This document shows positions 8,067 to 14,895 of a stretch of 38,898 nucleotides of DNA, piece after piece (position 1 is the stretch's first letter; each line of letters starts with the position of its first letter). The notes beneath the pieces were generated by a model. It did no database searches and was not told the DNA's origin. It saw nothing but the letters and a program-made list of their open reading frames with translations. Source of the DNA: Verrucomicrobiota bacterium (GTDB lineage Bacteria; Verrucomicrobiota; Verrucomicrobiia; Chthoniobacterales; UBA10450); NCBI GenBank assembly GCA_003218305.1, contig QHMY01000051.1, positions 17,965 to 56,862 on the forward strand, written 5' to 3'. The translations under genes and the position numbers were made by a program.

Positions 8067-8795
8067 TTAACCGCATGCGTGCTGTCGCGCCAATTGCTCC
8101 ACGGCGTCGCGTAGTTCAGCAGCGATCAAAGCGCTTGCGCTCTTTTCGGGCGGCACGGCGCCGTAATTGCGCGGGGCGCCAATAATCAGCCGCACTTTCC
8201 GGGGCCGTGGCCAGCGGCTGCCCTTCGGCCAAGCCCGAAAGGCGCCATCCAAATAACAGGGCAACACCGAAACGTCCCGGCCGGCGACGAGGGCGCCGAC
8301 GCCCCCCTTGAATTCCTGAAGTTCACCGGTAGTCGAGCGCGTGCCCTCCGGAAAAATGATCAGGACGTTGCCGGCATTCGCCAGCAATTCGCCACAGATC
8401 GCGAGACTTTGCCGGACATGGGTTTGACGCGCGAACGGCAGCGCATTCACTACCACCGTCGCGATCCAGGTGCGCGGCACGCTCTTGAAAAAATAATCCG
8501 CCGCCGCCGCGGGAAAAGCTCGATGCAACCGGCGCAGCGGCAAACCGGCGAGCAGGCACACCGTGTCGAGGTGACTGGAGTGATTGGCGACGAGGACAAA
8601 GGAACGATTGCTCCGCAAATGCTCTTCCCCGATGATTTCGAAACGGCAGTACGTCTTCAGCAAACCTCGAATGATCAGAGCGACGAGGGAGCGCAAGCCA
8701 TAGACGAGCATGTCCGGTTCTCGAGGAAAATTCCGGAGCCGCTCGACCAGCGTCTGGTCGAGATCGGCCGCCGGGGCGTATTGCCATTTTTTCAT
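8067..8795 (-). CDS. plsC: Lysophospholipid/1-acylglycerol-3-phosphate acyltransferase (PlsC family)
   Basis: This 242-residue enzyme belongs to the PlsC/LPLAT family, which acylates lysophosphatidate or related lysolipids at the inner membrane. The catalytic HX4D motif is NHSSHLD (His72-Asp77) and the substrate-binding FPEGTRS motif is at residues 148-154, followed by LPCYLDGAFRAWPKG, typical of family block IV. A hydrophobic stretch near residues 31-47 should anchor it to the membrane. Its ATG overlaps the cytidylyltransferase stop as ATGA (8792-8795), so it is translationally coupled. The four-gene E. coli ynb operon lacks this gene, which makes it an informative addition: the locus can make its own phosphatidate for the cytidylyltransferase. 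Whether it is the housekeeping PlsC cannot be decided from this window. Confidence 0.9.
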   Translation of the reverse strand: MKKWQYAPAADLDQTLVERLRNFPREPDMLVYGLRSLVALIIRGLLKTYCRFEIIGEEHLRSNRSFVLVANHSSHLDTVCLLAGLPLRRLHRAFPAAAADYFFKSVPRTWIATVVVNALPFARQTHVRQSLAICGELLANAGNVLIIFPEGTRSTTGELQEFKGGVGALVAGRDVSVLPCYLDGAFRAWPKGSRWPRPRKVRLIIGAPRNYGAVPPEKSASALIAAELRDAVEQLARQHACG

Positions 8796-9745
8796 CGCAA
8801 CTGGTGATAATAACCCGCCATGTGAAGGAAGAGCGGCGCGACATAAATAAGGCTGTCGATCCGATCAAGAATGCCGCCGTGCCCCGGGATTAAAGCTCCC
8901 ATATCCTTCGTCCCGATGTCACGCTTGATCACGCTGATGGAAAGATCGCCCAGTTGTCCGCCTATGCCCACGATCAATCCACTCAGGATCAATTGCCACG
9001 GACCAAATTCAGGAAACGAAAACCGCAGCAGCCAGGGCAGAATCATCGAAACCGCGAACGCACCAAGCGCGCCTTCCCAGGTTTTGTTCGGGCTGATTTC
9101 ACTGCGCAGCCGGTGACGGCCGAAAAGCCGGCCGAAAGTAAACGCCGCCACGTCGCTCAACTCCGTGGCGAAGATTACGTAAAGGAGATAGCCGTAGGCG
9201 TTGACGGCATTCGCGAGAAATCCGAGGTGCCCGAACATCCAGCCGATGTAAACAAAGCCGACGATGGCCAACGACATACGCTGCAATTCACCGCGCGCGC
9301 GGTTGCGCAGAATCGGAACGATCAGAATGAGGGCGATGGCAAAGACCGGCACGGCGACAAAGAATCCGTACCAACCGGAACCCGGTTCCTCGGCCCGCGG
9401 GTGAGGCATCAGCGAAGCCGAGCCGACCGTGATGATCCCGGCGTAAACGGCACCCGTCATCCACCAGTCGCGATACAACCCGGAAGCGCGCGCGAATTCC
9501 TTGAATCCGAAAATTGCGAGAAGCGTAACGCCAATAATGGTGGGAATGCGGCCGGCCAGGATCACCGCCATTCCTATGGGTGCCAGGATGAGCCAGGAGC
9601 GATAGGTGCTCCAGATCGAGCCGAGTTGCTTCTTCAAGCCCCAATGCAGGAGGACGAGAACAAGCCCGCCCGCCGCCAGCGAGCCAAAGATGATGCGCAG
9701 GTACGCGAGAAAAACCGGGTCGTGGAGCGCGTGGTGTGGCGACAT
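8792..9745 (-). CDS. cdsA: Phosphatidate cytidylyltransferase, CdsA family (YnbB-like)
   Basis: CdsA enzymes convert phosphatidate and CTP to CDP-diacylglycerol at the inner membrane. The 317-residue product has many transmembrane segments. Near the C-terminus it carries the family signature SVIKRDIGTKDMG followed by GHGGILDRID, with the expected Lys, Asp and paired Asp metal ligands. SPNKTWEGALG precedes it, also as in the family. I chose the ATG at 9745, which overlaps the upstream gene's stop as TGATG. A longer frame from 9844 lies wholly inside the upstream gene and begins with non-family sequence. Its pairing with a YnbA-like transferase fits YnbB, the E. coli CdsA paralogue, better than the housekeeping CdsA, but the sequence alone does not exclude either. 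Confidence 0.92.
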   Translation of the reverse strand: MSPHHALHDPVFLAYLRIIFGSLAAGGLVLVLLHWGLKKQLGSIWSTYRSWLILAPIGMAVILAGRIPTIIGVTLLAIFGFKEFARASGLYRDWWMTGAVYAGIITVGSASLMPHPRAEEPGSGWYGFFVAVPVFAIALILIVPILRNRARGELQRMSLAIVGFVYIGWMFGHLGFLANAVNAYGYLLYVIFATELSDVAAFTFGRLFGRHRLRSEISPNKTWEGALGAFAVSMILPWLLRFSFPEFGPWQLILSGLIVGIGGQLGDLSISVIKRDIGTKDMGALIPGHGGILDRIDSLIYVAPLFLHMAGYYHQLR

Positions 9746-10410
9746 CAATGAGCGGCGGATTTCGACCGGAGCGCCGCCATTATTCGTTTCAATCGGATCG
9801 TCATCGTCTGGACACAGCCGGCGACGACAATAAGGCAGACCCAATCCAGCACGGTCAAGCGCCCGAATCGAATCGCACTTTCATTCCACCAGAGGCAGGC
9901 CAGCGTGAGCCAGGCCCCGGCATGCAGGATGACCATGCGCCAGGGCTTCGACATGATCCCGCTAAATTCTCGCTGAACGCCGACGGCTTGCCCAAACATT
10001 CCCACGTACGCCGTCAGGAGCGCAAAAATTGCCGCCCAGTAGGCGATGATCGGATTCATCCATCCGCTGTGCGCAACACCGGCAAAAATCAGGACATCCG
10101 AAATGCGATCCGGCAGGTCGTTGAGAATCTCGCCGCGCCAGCTCGCTTTGCCCGACGCAAGCGCGACCATGCCATCGAGCATGTTGCACCACAGCCGGAG
10201 GTAGCAAAACCCTGGGGCAAACAAGAGCAAAATCGGGTGGGCACCCGACTTCCAAAAGCAAACGCCCGCGAGCGCAGCCGCGAAGAGGGAAAGGTAGGAA
10301 ATCGCGTCTGGATGAACACCGAGCCGTAGACACAAGCGGGTCGCACCCTGGGCTGTCCGGCGGAAAACCTCTGCGATCGGACGCCGCGAGGTAGGTTCAT
10401 AGTCGGCCAT
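9745..10410 (-). CDS. CDP-alcohol phosphatidyltransferase family protein (YnbA-like)
   Basis: These membrane enzymes join a CDP-activated lipid to an alcohol. The protein (about 221 residues) has five or six transmembrane segments. The signature reads N-x2-D-G-x2-A-L-x8-G-x3-N-x3-D, so the first and third metal-binding Asp positions of the canonical motif are Asn and the Arg after Ala is Leu; the second and fourth Asp are kept. A similar NxLDGM..LN-x3-D pattern seems to mark one subfamily, including YnbA-type proteins as I recall them, so this may be a specialised and not a dead enzyme. I chose the ATG at 10410; a TTG at 10419 is possible. It is the first gene of the lipid operon and ends in TGATG with cdsA. 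The alcohol acceptor is unknown. Confidence 0.85.
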   Translation of the reverse strand: MADYEPTSRRPIAEVFRRTAQGATRLCLRLGVHPDAISYLSLFAAALAGVCFWKSGAHPILLLFAPGFCYLRLWCNMLDGMVALASGKASWRGEILNDLPDRISDVLIFAGVAHSGWMNPIIAYWAAIFALLTAYVGMFGQAVGVQREFSGIMSKPWRMVILHAGAWLTLACLWWNESAIRFGRLTVLDWVCLIVVAGCVQTMTIRLKRIMAALRSKSAAH

Positions 10411-10447
10411 TGTGGTCAAACGCAGATGGAGTACCGCTCGTCGCCCC

Positions 10448-10783
10448 TTACGGATTTCCCAGCGGGCGGATTTCTCCGGTTACCTCGGAAACGACGGGAT
10501 AACCCTCAAGCGTCCTGGGTATCACACGTTCGGTTTCCGCCGTCTTGCGCGCGAGCATGACTTTCAAACAAGGCGTCTTTCCATCGTCGAGCAGAGCGAC
10601 ATAAACTCCGACGACACCAGGGATAGCGAGAAGTTCTTTATCGTGATCGCGCAAGACGGCGTTGATGTCGCGCTTCGGCAAAGGCGAATTATTCTGCGGC
10701 ATATGTTCCCCGCAACCAGTCGCCAAGGCCACACCCCCCAGGCAACTGAGATGTATCGCCCAATGCAATCGGTCTGGGTGCAT
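10448..10783 (-). CDS. Small putative lipoprotein related to the N-terminal domain of the upstream protease
   Basis: A 111-residue protein with a hydrophobic N-terminus ending in ALATGCG, a plausible but weak lipobox with Cys at residue 24. The mature part contains ELLAIPGVVGVYVALLDD, LKVMLARKTAE and a C-terminal LEGYPVVSEVTGEIRPL. This pattern (a 'does the value match' beta-alpha-beta unit with a closing iP.xleGyPV..xxTG) resembles N-terminal regions of Nal1-type trypsin-like proteins, and the protease encoded just upstream has a comparable stretch (EILGTAVGIDDSG then LLVYVDQ). It lies between the protease terminator and the lipid operon, 37 bp from the YnbA-like start, so it may be co-transcribed with either. 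Function unknown. Confidence 0.7.
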   Translation of the reverse strand: MHPDRLHWAIHLSCLGGVALATGCGEHMPQNNSPLPKRDINAVLRDHDKELLAIPGVVGVYVALLDDGKTPCLKVMLARKTAETERVIPRTLEGYPVVSEVTGEIRPLGNP

Positions 10784-10800
10784 CAGATAATTTCATGGCA

Positions 10801-10847
10801 ATCCGTCAAAACGAAAGCACCCGTTCGCACGGAGCGAACGGGTGCTT
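10801..10847 (-). terminator. Rho-independent terminator after the serine protease gene
   Basis: A perfect 14-bp stem with a 5-base loop (10815-10847: AAGCACCCGTTCGC / GCGAACGGGTGCTT) lies 22 bp past the protease stop. On the minus strand it is followed by TCGTTTTG. The very stable stem with a short T-run supports termination of the protease transcript. Confidence 0.75.
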
Positions 10848-10868
10848 CGAAACTTCACCAAGGACAGG

Positions 10869-11981
10869 TTACGGAGTGCCGACCATGGTTGCGCCGAGAA
10901 AGCTCAAGACCTGGCCGATCGGATTTGCGATCGCGGTGCTGCTGCTACCCGCGAAGAGCAAGCCCACCGCGCGAGGATTGGTTGCAACATCCTGAACCAT
11001 CAGTGAACCGGAGTCGCCGCTATCAAGGAATCGGCTCCCGTTATTCTTGATTACGATCTGGCCGGTAAATGTCTTCGTAAAAGCGGTGCCGCCGGCGCAT
11101 TCATTCTCATAGGTGATGCTGACCGTTGCGTTCAAGCCTGAGACTGTGCTGTTGGTCAACCCCGTGGTGCGGCCACTTTTTTTCACGGCCTGGTTCAACG
11201 AGGCGGCAATAGTTTGCGACGAGATTGTTCCTATCTCGAGGATGGCTCCGCTGGAGTTTACCATTCCAGGAACAACTTGGGCCACGGCGCAATCGACATT
11301 GCTGCCAGGGAGAGAGTTTTTTTTGACCAGGGTGGCCACGTTTTGCGCTGTCGCGGCATTGCAGTTGACGTCGATCAGGCCTGGCTGAGCCACTGGATCG
11401 CCCGTTTGGGCGACGCGGCTATTGCCACCGGAGACGATATCAGCCTCGAACACGTGGTAATTGCTGAGGATGTGTTGGACGCCGCCAATCGAGACCAGAG
11501 ATCCGAGGGTGCCGCCGCAGCAATAGCCATTGGCGAGATCGTAGCTCCAGCCACCCGAGGTCCCGAGCTGAATGGGCGGTGTCTGTTTCGCTGTATGACT
11601 AACGCCCCCGCCCCCGCCTCCGCCGGGCCGCGCCATGGCGCGGAATTTCTCTGTGAGCTGCACCTGCACTCCAATGCCACGAATGTTGCGCGGAAGATTA
11701 CGCACCGCTTCATCAGCTTTACTGGATTCCTGGTCGACGTAGACCAGCAACGTGGTGTTGCCAGAATCATCGATTCCAACTGCGGTGCCCAGGATTTCCG
11801 GCTGCCGCATCCAATCCGCGGTGACGTCCTGCTGCACGGCCATAACCGCTCGGACGTTTGCGTGGGTGTCATCAAGTACGCCGGCGGGCGGAGCCGCCAA
11901 CGCAGTAAGGGAAACAAATCCGGAGAGGATTCCGGCCGACAGCGCTGCTAGAGCACGGAGGAACTGACGAGGGTTTAACAT
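10869..11981 (-). CDS. Secreted trypsin-like serine protease (Nal1-like)
   Basis: This 370-residue exported protein has a clear signal peptide (hydrophobic RALAALSAGILSGFVSLTALA, cleavage near AAP). The N-terminal domain to about residue 120 resembles the adjacent small protein and is separated from the catalytic domain by a run of seven glycines. The chymotrypsin-fold domain has His176 in SNYHVF, Asp230 in NVDCAVA and Ser324 in DSGDSGSL, a complete triad. YENEC plus the CCGG, NCN and DC sites suggest several disulfides. I chose the ATG at 11981, with AGGA 8 bases upstream and the signal peptide directly after it; a TTG at 12011 is less likely. It is its own transcription unit, closed by a strong terminator. 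Substrate unknown. Confidence 0.85.
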   Translation of the reverse strand: MLNPRQFLRALAALSAGILSGFVSLTALAAPPAGVLDDTHANVRAVMAVQQDVTADWMRQPEILGTAVGIDDSGNTTLLVYVDQESSKADEAVRNLPRNIRGIGVQVQLTEKFRAMARPGGGGGGGVSHTAKQTPPIQLGTSGGWSYDLANGYCCGGTLGSLVSIGGVQHILSNYHVFEADIVSGGNSRVAQTGDPVAQPGLIDVNCNAATAQNVATLVKKNSLPGSNVDCAVAQVVPGMVNSSGAILEIGTISSQTIAASLNQAVKKSGRTTGLTNSTVSGLNATVSITYENECAGGTAFTKTFTGQIVIKNNGSRFLDSGDSGSLMVQDVATNPRAVGLLFAGSSSTAIANPIGQVLSFLGATMVGTP

Positions 11982-12121
11982 GCCCGCGATCCTATGACCG
12001 GGAGCAATCAAGACAAGCTAAAAACGCTCGATGCGAAACAATAACACGGACAAAAATCGAAATGTTCGGGGAAATTTGCTGAACTTTCACAGGCCAGCCG
12101 ACTGGTATCAGTTCGTCTGTT

Positions 12122-12153
12122 AAAAAACAAAGGCTGCATCTCGCAATGCAGCC
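12122..12153 (-). terminator. Second (backup) terminator hairpin after the small Cys protein
   Basis: GGCTGCAT (12132-12139) pairs with ATGCAGCC (12146-12153) around a 6-base loop; on the minus strand the stem is followed by TTTGTTTTTT. It stands directly behind the terminator at 12158-12194, giving a tandem pair on the same strand. Confidence 0.65.
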
Positions 12154-12157
12154 CGAC

Positions 12158-12194
12158 AAAAAAAGAAGCGCAGGATATGGAAATCCTGCGCTTC
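12158..12194 (-). terminator. Strong rho-independent terminator after the small Cys protein
   Basis: A perfect 12-bp stem (GAAGCGCAGGAT / ATCCTGCGCTTC, 12165-12194) with a 6-base loop is followed on the minus strand by seven T residues (12158-12164). It lies 17 bp after the stop of the small gene at 12212-12406, so it ends that transcript. Confidence 0.85.
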
Positions 12195-12211
12195 CTGTGA
12201 GCCGAAAAGGC

Positions 12212-12406
12212 TTACATGTAATTCAACGCGCCGCAGCGCCAGCACGTAAACCACGTCCAGCTTGCCTCGACGTAGTTGCCAGCGCCGTCCGCGAAGCATG
12301 TGTAAAGTAGCTTCCGTCCGCGACCACCGGCTTCACTGGTGTCCGCATTTTCCCCGCCGGATCCACCCTCTTTATCTGGCTTTTTGCCTGCTTTTTCGTC
12401 GGCCAT
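12212..12406 (-). CDS. 64-residue small protein with a charged Gly-rich N-terminus and Cys/Trp-rich C-terminus
   Basis: I do not recognise this protein. Residues 1-32 are hydrophilic (Lys, Glu, Asp and Gly) and include a Gly-Gly at 27-28 in SEAGGRGRK. Residues 33-64 are rich in aromatic residues and hold three cysteines: Cys37 (YTCFADG) and Cys55/Cys58 (TCWRCG). A strong AAGGA Shine-Dalgarno sequence sits 9 bases before the ATG at 12406, and two tandem terminators follow the stop, so it looks like a real and possibly well-expressed monocistronic gene. The ABC exporter gene ends 178 bp upstream on the same strand. Options are a short metal-binding protein with an incomplete zinc ribbon, or a precursor peptide with a double-glycine leader. 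Both are inference; no modification enzyme is seen nearby. Confidence 0.72.
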   Translation of the reverse strand: MADEKAGKKPDKEGGSGGENADTSEAGGRGRKLLYTCFADGAGNYVEASWTWFTCWRCGALNYM

Positions 12407-12471
12407 AACTTACTGTCCTTTCGTGTTGTTCTTGGTTTATTTCACCGCCACATCACTCGATCTGGCGACAA

Positions 12472-12500
12472 ATCTTTACTGATTTCCTCCGGCGTGACAA
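12472..12500 (-). promoter_or_regulatory. Possible promoter for the small Cys protein
   Basis: On the minus strand TTGTCA (12495-12500) and AAAGAT (12472-12477) are 17 bases apart and lie about 66 bases before the ATG at 12406. The -35 matches 5 of 6 consensus positions, the -10 only 3 of 6. This is the best sigma-70-like pair I saw in the 178-bp gap; it is weak evidence. Confidence 0.25.
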
Positions 12501-12584
12501 GCCCTTGCCTGTCCACCGTTGTTGGTTGTTAGACTGATAAAGTTTGCGGTTTTGCGAGTAATCTTCACGGCTGGCAACGGAAAA

Positions 12585-14663
12585 TCAGGCCGAGACGGCG
12601 GCCGGCGCTTGTTCCGAGACGGGCGCGCCGTCGGCGTGGTAGAGATCGTAGAATAAGCCGCGCCGGGCCAAGAGTTCGTCGCTCGTCCCGCGCTCGGCGA
12701 TTTTGCCGTCGTTTAGAACAAGGAAATAGTCGCAGAAGGGCAGCAACCACCGCAGATCGTGATCCACCACCATGACGGTGTGGTTCTTGGCCGCCTGCCG
12801 GATCATCGGCAGAATCCCGAACTTTTCCTGATTATCCATTCCAACCGTCGGCTCATCGAGGAAGAGAACCGCGGGATTGCGCAAGAGGCAGCGGGTCAGA
12901 GCCAGGAGCTTTCGCTGGCCGCCCGAGAGACGCCGGCCGGCCGCAAACTCCGCATCCAACGGATTGCCCGGCAAGCTGGCCTCCAGGACTTTCCATACGC
13001 CCGTTTCCTCGCAAATGGCGCGGATTTCCGCGTCAGTCGCATTCGGTTTGGCCATCTGCATGTTGGCCCGAAGCGTGTCGTGAAAGAACGCGGGAAACTG
13101 CGACATCATCGCGATGTGATCGTACAAATTGTCCGCCGCGTAATCCCCTACCGGGCGTCCGCCGAGGACCACCTGGCCCTGCTGCGGGTCGTAAAAACGG
13201 AGCGCGAGTTTGAAAAACGTTGTCTTCCCCTGCCCCATCTTGGCCACGAAGCCGGTGATTTTTCCCGGCGGCAGTTCGAAGGAAACGCCGTCGAAAATGC
13301 GCCGCGAATCGGGTTTGTAGGAGAAAGTAATATTTTCCGCAACGAGGGTAGGCGGCACCGATTCCACCCGCACCGTGCCGGAACTCTCCTCCCGACCCGC
13401 TTTCGACTCGAGCATCTTGTTCACCGTTTCGATCCGCGGCCACGCGCTGCCCGCCATGACGATGTAGGCCGAGAGCGAGGCGATCGGCGACATCAGGGCC
13501 GGTGTGAGAAGGAAAATGGCGACGACATTTCCTGCGCTCTCAGGATTGCCGGAGCGGATGGCAATGAAAACGCCGAACGCGAGCATGACGACCTGGATGA
13601 ACCAGCTGGGCAAGCCGTTGACGAGATTGACCGCCTCGATCGTGATCGTGGATTTCAAGCGTGATTTGAGCAGCGCCTGAAGTTGCCCATCATGCTTTTC
13701 CGAAAAAATCGGCTCCGCCTCCATGGTCTGGATTTCCTCTGGAGATTGCATCGCGCCGGTAACGAGGCTGTTGAGCGCCAGCATTTTTTCCTGCATATCG
13801 CTCGAGACATTGCGCACGCGATTGGCCAGTTTCCCGGTGAGGTAAGGCGAGATGAAGGCGAACACCACGATGCCGAGAGGAATAAGCGACGGCGGAATCG
13901 TGAGACCGAGGATCTCGGGAGCCGGTCCCTTCATTTGGAAATTGTAGATCAGCAGCGCAACCGTGCCGCCCAGGATGGAAACCTGCAGGAGCATATCCAG
14001 CGCGATCTGCCGCAGGGTCATGGAGGCCTCGATCGTAAACTGGTTCGCGACGGCATTGAGTTCTCCGGGATCATGGATGTGGTAGAACTCAGGCCCCTGC
14101 CGCAACAGCCGCTCGAAAAGCCGGCTCCGAAGCCGATTCGAAAGAGTGAGATCGAGCTTGGTCGCGATCGCTCGAAACGGAATGCCCAGACCGAGGACAC
14201 CCAGGGCGCAGATAGCCCAGAGAATGCAGATCCCAATCAAACGACTATTGTCTTTCGCCGCTGGTGCTGCCGCCGCCGTCACGCTCACGGCAGGGTTAGC
14301 AGCCGCAGTGGTCGGCACATCCGCGGGCACAACCATTTCCGCCGGGCGGGTCAACTCCTGGGTGATCTTGCCCAGGAGCTGCGACATCCCGAGATTCATC
14401 CCGTTTTGGAGGAGGGTCATCAGGCAGTAGATGAGCGCGAGATGTTTGCAGTAGGCCAACATCTTCCAGCCCATCTTGAAGATCACCCCCCAGCGCACGT
14501 CGCTCAGTTTGACCTCTTCTTCCTCCTGCATCCCTGGGGGCCCGCCTTGGATTCCGCGCCCACTCGGTGGCTTGCCTGAGCCGGACGGCTGAGGGCCTTG
14601 TGAAGACTGGGGTCCCTGGCCTGCCCGGCCCGCCGTTTGTCCTGGTGGTGGTTTTCCCGTCAT
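12585..14663 (-). CDS. ABC transporter, fused transmembrane and ATP-binding domains (exporter type)
   Basis: A half-transporter of about 692 residues for export across the inner membrane. After a cytoplasmic Pro/Gly/Gln-rich stretch (residues 1-45) there is a type-1 exporter membrane domain, then a nucleotide-binding domain. That domain has Walker A MGQGKTT (Lys480; the usual first Gly of the loop is Ala), the signature LSGGQ, Walker B AVLFLDEPT and H-loop VVDHD. A 30-residue Ala/Pro-rich periplasmic loop follows the first transmembrane helix. No C39 peptidase domain is present, so it is not a peptide-processing exporter. I chose the ATG at 14663 because it has GGA 8 bases upstream and the longer frame to 14843 has no family features. 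It is divergent from ku and upstream of the small Cys protein. Substrate is unknown. Confidence 0.9.
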   Translation of the reverse strand: MTGKPPPGQTAGRAGQGPQSSQGPQPSGSGKPPSGRGIQGGPPGMQEEEEVKLSDVRWGVIFKMGWKMLAYCKHLALIYCLMTLLQNGMNLGMSQLLGKITQELTRPAEMVVPADVPTTAAANPAVSVTAAAAPAAKDNSRLIGICILWAICALGVLGLGIPFRAIATKLDLTLSNRLRSRLFERLLRQGPEFYHIHDPGELNAVANQFTIEASMTLRQIALDMLLQVSILGGTVALLIYNFQMKGPAPEILGLTIPPSLIPLGIVVFAFISPYLTGKLANRVRNVSSDMQEKMLALNSLVTGAMQSPEEIQTMEAEPIFSEKHDGQLQALLKSRLKSTITIEAVNLVNGLPSWFIQVVMLAFGVFIAIRSGNPESAGNVVAIFLLTPALMSPIASLSAYIVMAGSAWPRIETVNKMLESKAGREESSGTVRVESVPPTLVAENITFSYKPDSRRIFDGVSFELPPGKITGFVAKMGQGKTTFFKLALRFYDPQQGQVVLGGRPVGDYAADNLYDHIAMMSQFPAFFHDTLRANMQMAKPNATDAEIRAICEETGVWKVLEASLPGNPLDAEFAAGRRLSGGQRKLLALTRCLLRNPAVLFLDEPTVGMDNQEKFGILPMIRQAAKNHTVMVVDHDLRWLLPFCDYFLVLNDGKIAERGTSDELLARRGLFYDLYHADGAPVSEQAPAAVSA

Positions 14664-14895
14664 AAACTGTCCAATCGTCAAGAAATCCGCGGTCCCGTTG
14701 CTAACACAAACAACGGCGTCCCGCGGTTCGAATGGAGCTTTGCCAGATTTAAGGGCACGACTGCAAGAAGAAACGGTGCGCAGTGGGTGACTGGGGCCCT
14801 CCCGAGAAATTAACGCGGCGGGCCAGGCACGCGACTTGCACAAGATGTTGGGCCGGTTGACACAACGCGCCTTGCGTTGTTAAGATCGCCCTACC

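Noticed and set aside
9746-9844. 33-residue N-terminal extension of the CdsA-like protein
   Set aside because: It lies entirely inside the upstream transferase gene, has no family resemblance, and the ATG at 9745 forms a typical TGATG coupling.
12442-12516. Possible 24-codon minus-strand frame upstream of the small Cys protein (GTG start, reading VDRQGLVTPEEISKDL)
   Set aside because: The peptide looks protein-like, but it is very short, has no clear ribosome-binding site and overlaps the best promoter candidate. Kept out of the feature list without conservation data.
12759-14579. Large plus-strand frames opposite the ABC exporter
   Set aside because: Arg/His-rich shadow translation of the minus-strand gene, which has all ABC motifs.
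14664-14843. 60-residue N-terminal extension of the ABC exporter
   Set aside because: Covers the divergent promoter region with ku, contains no membrane or family features, and a better ATG with GGA lies at 14663.
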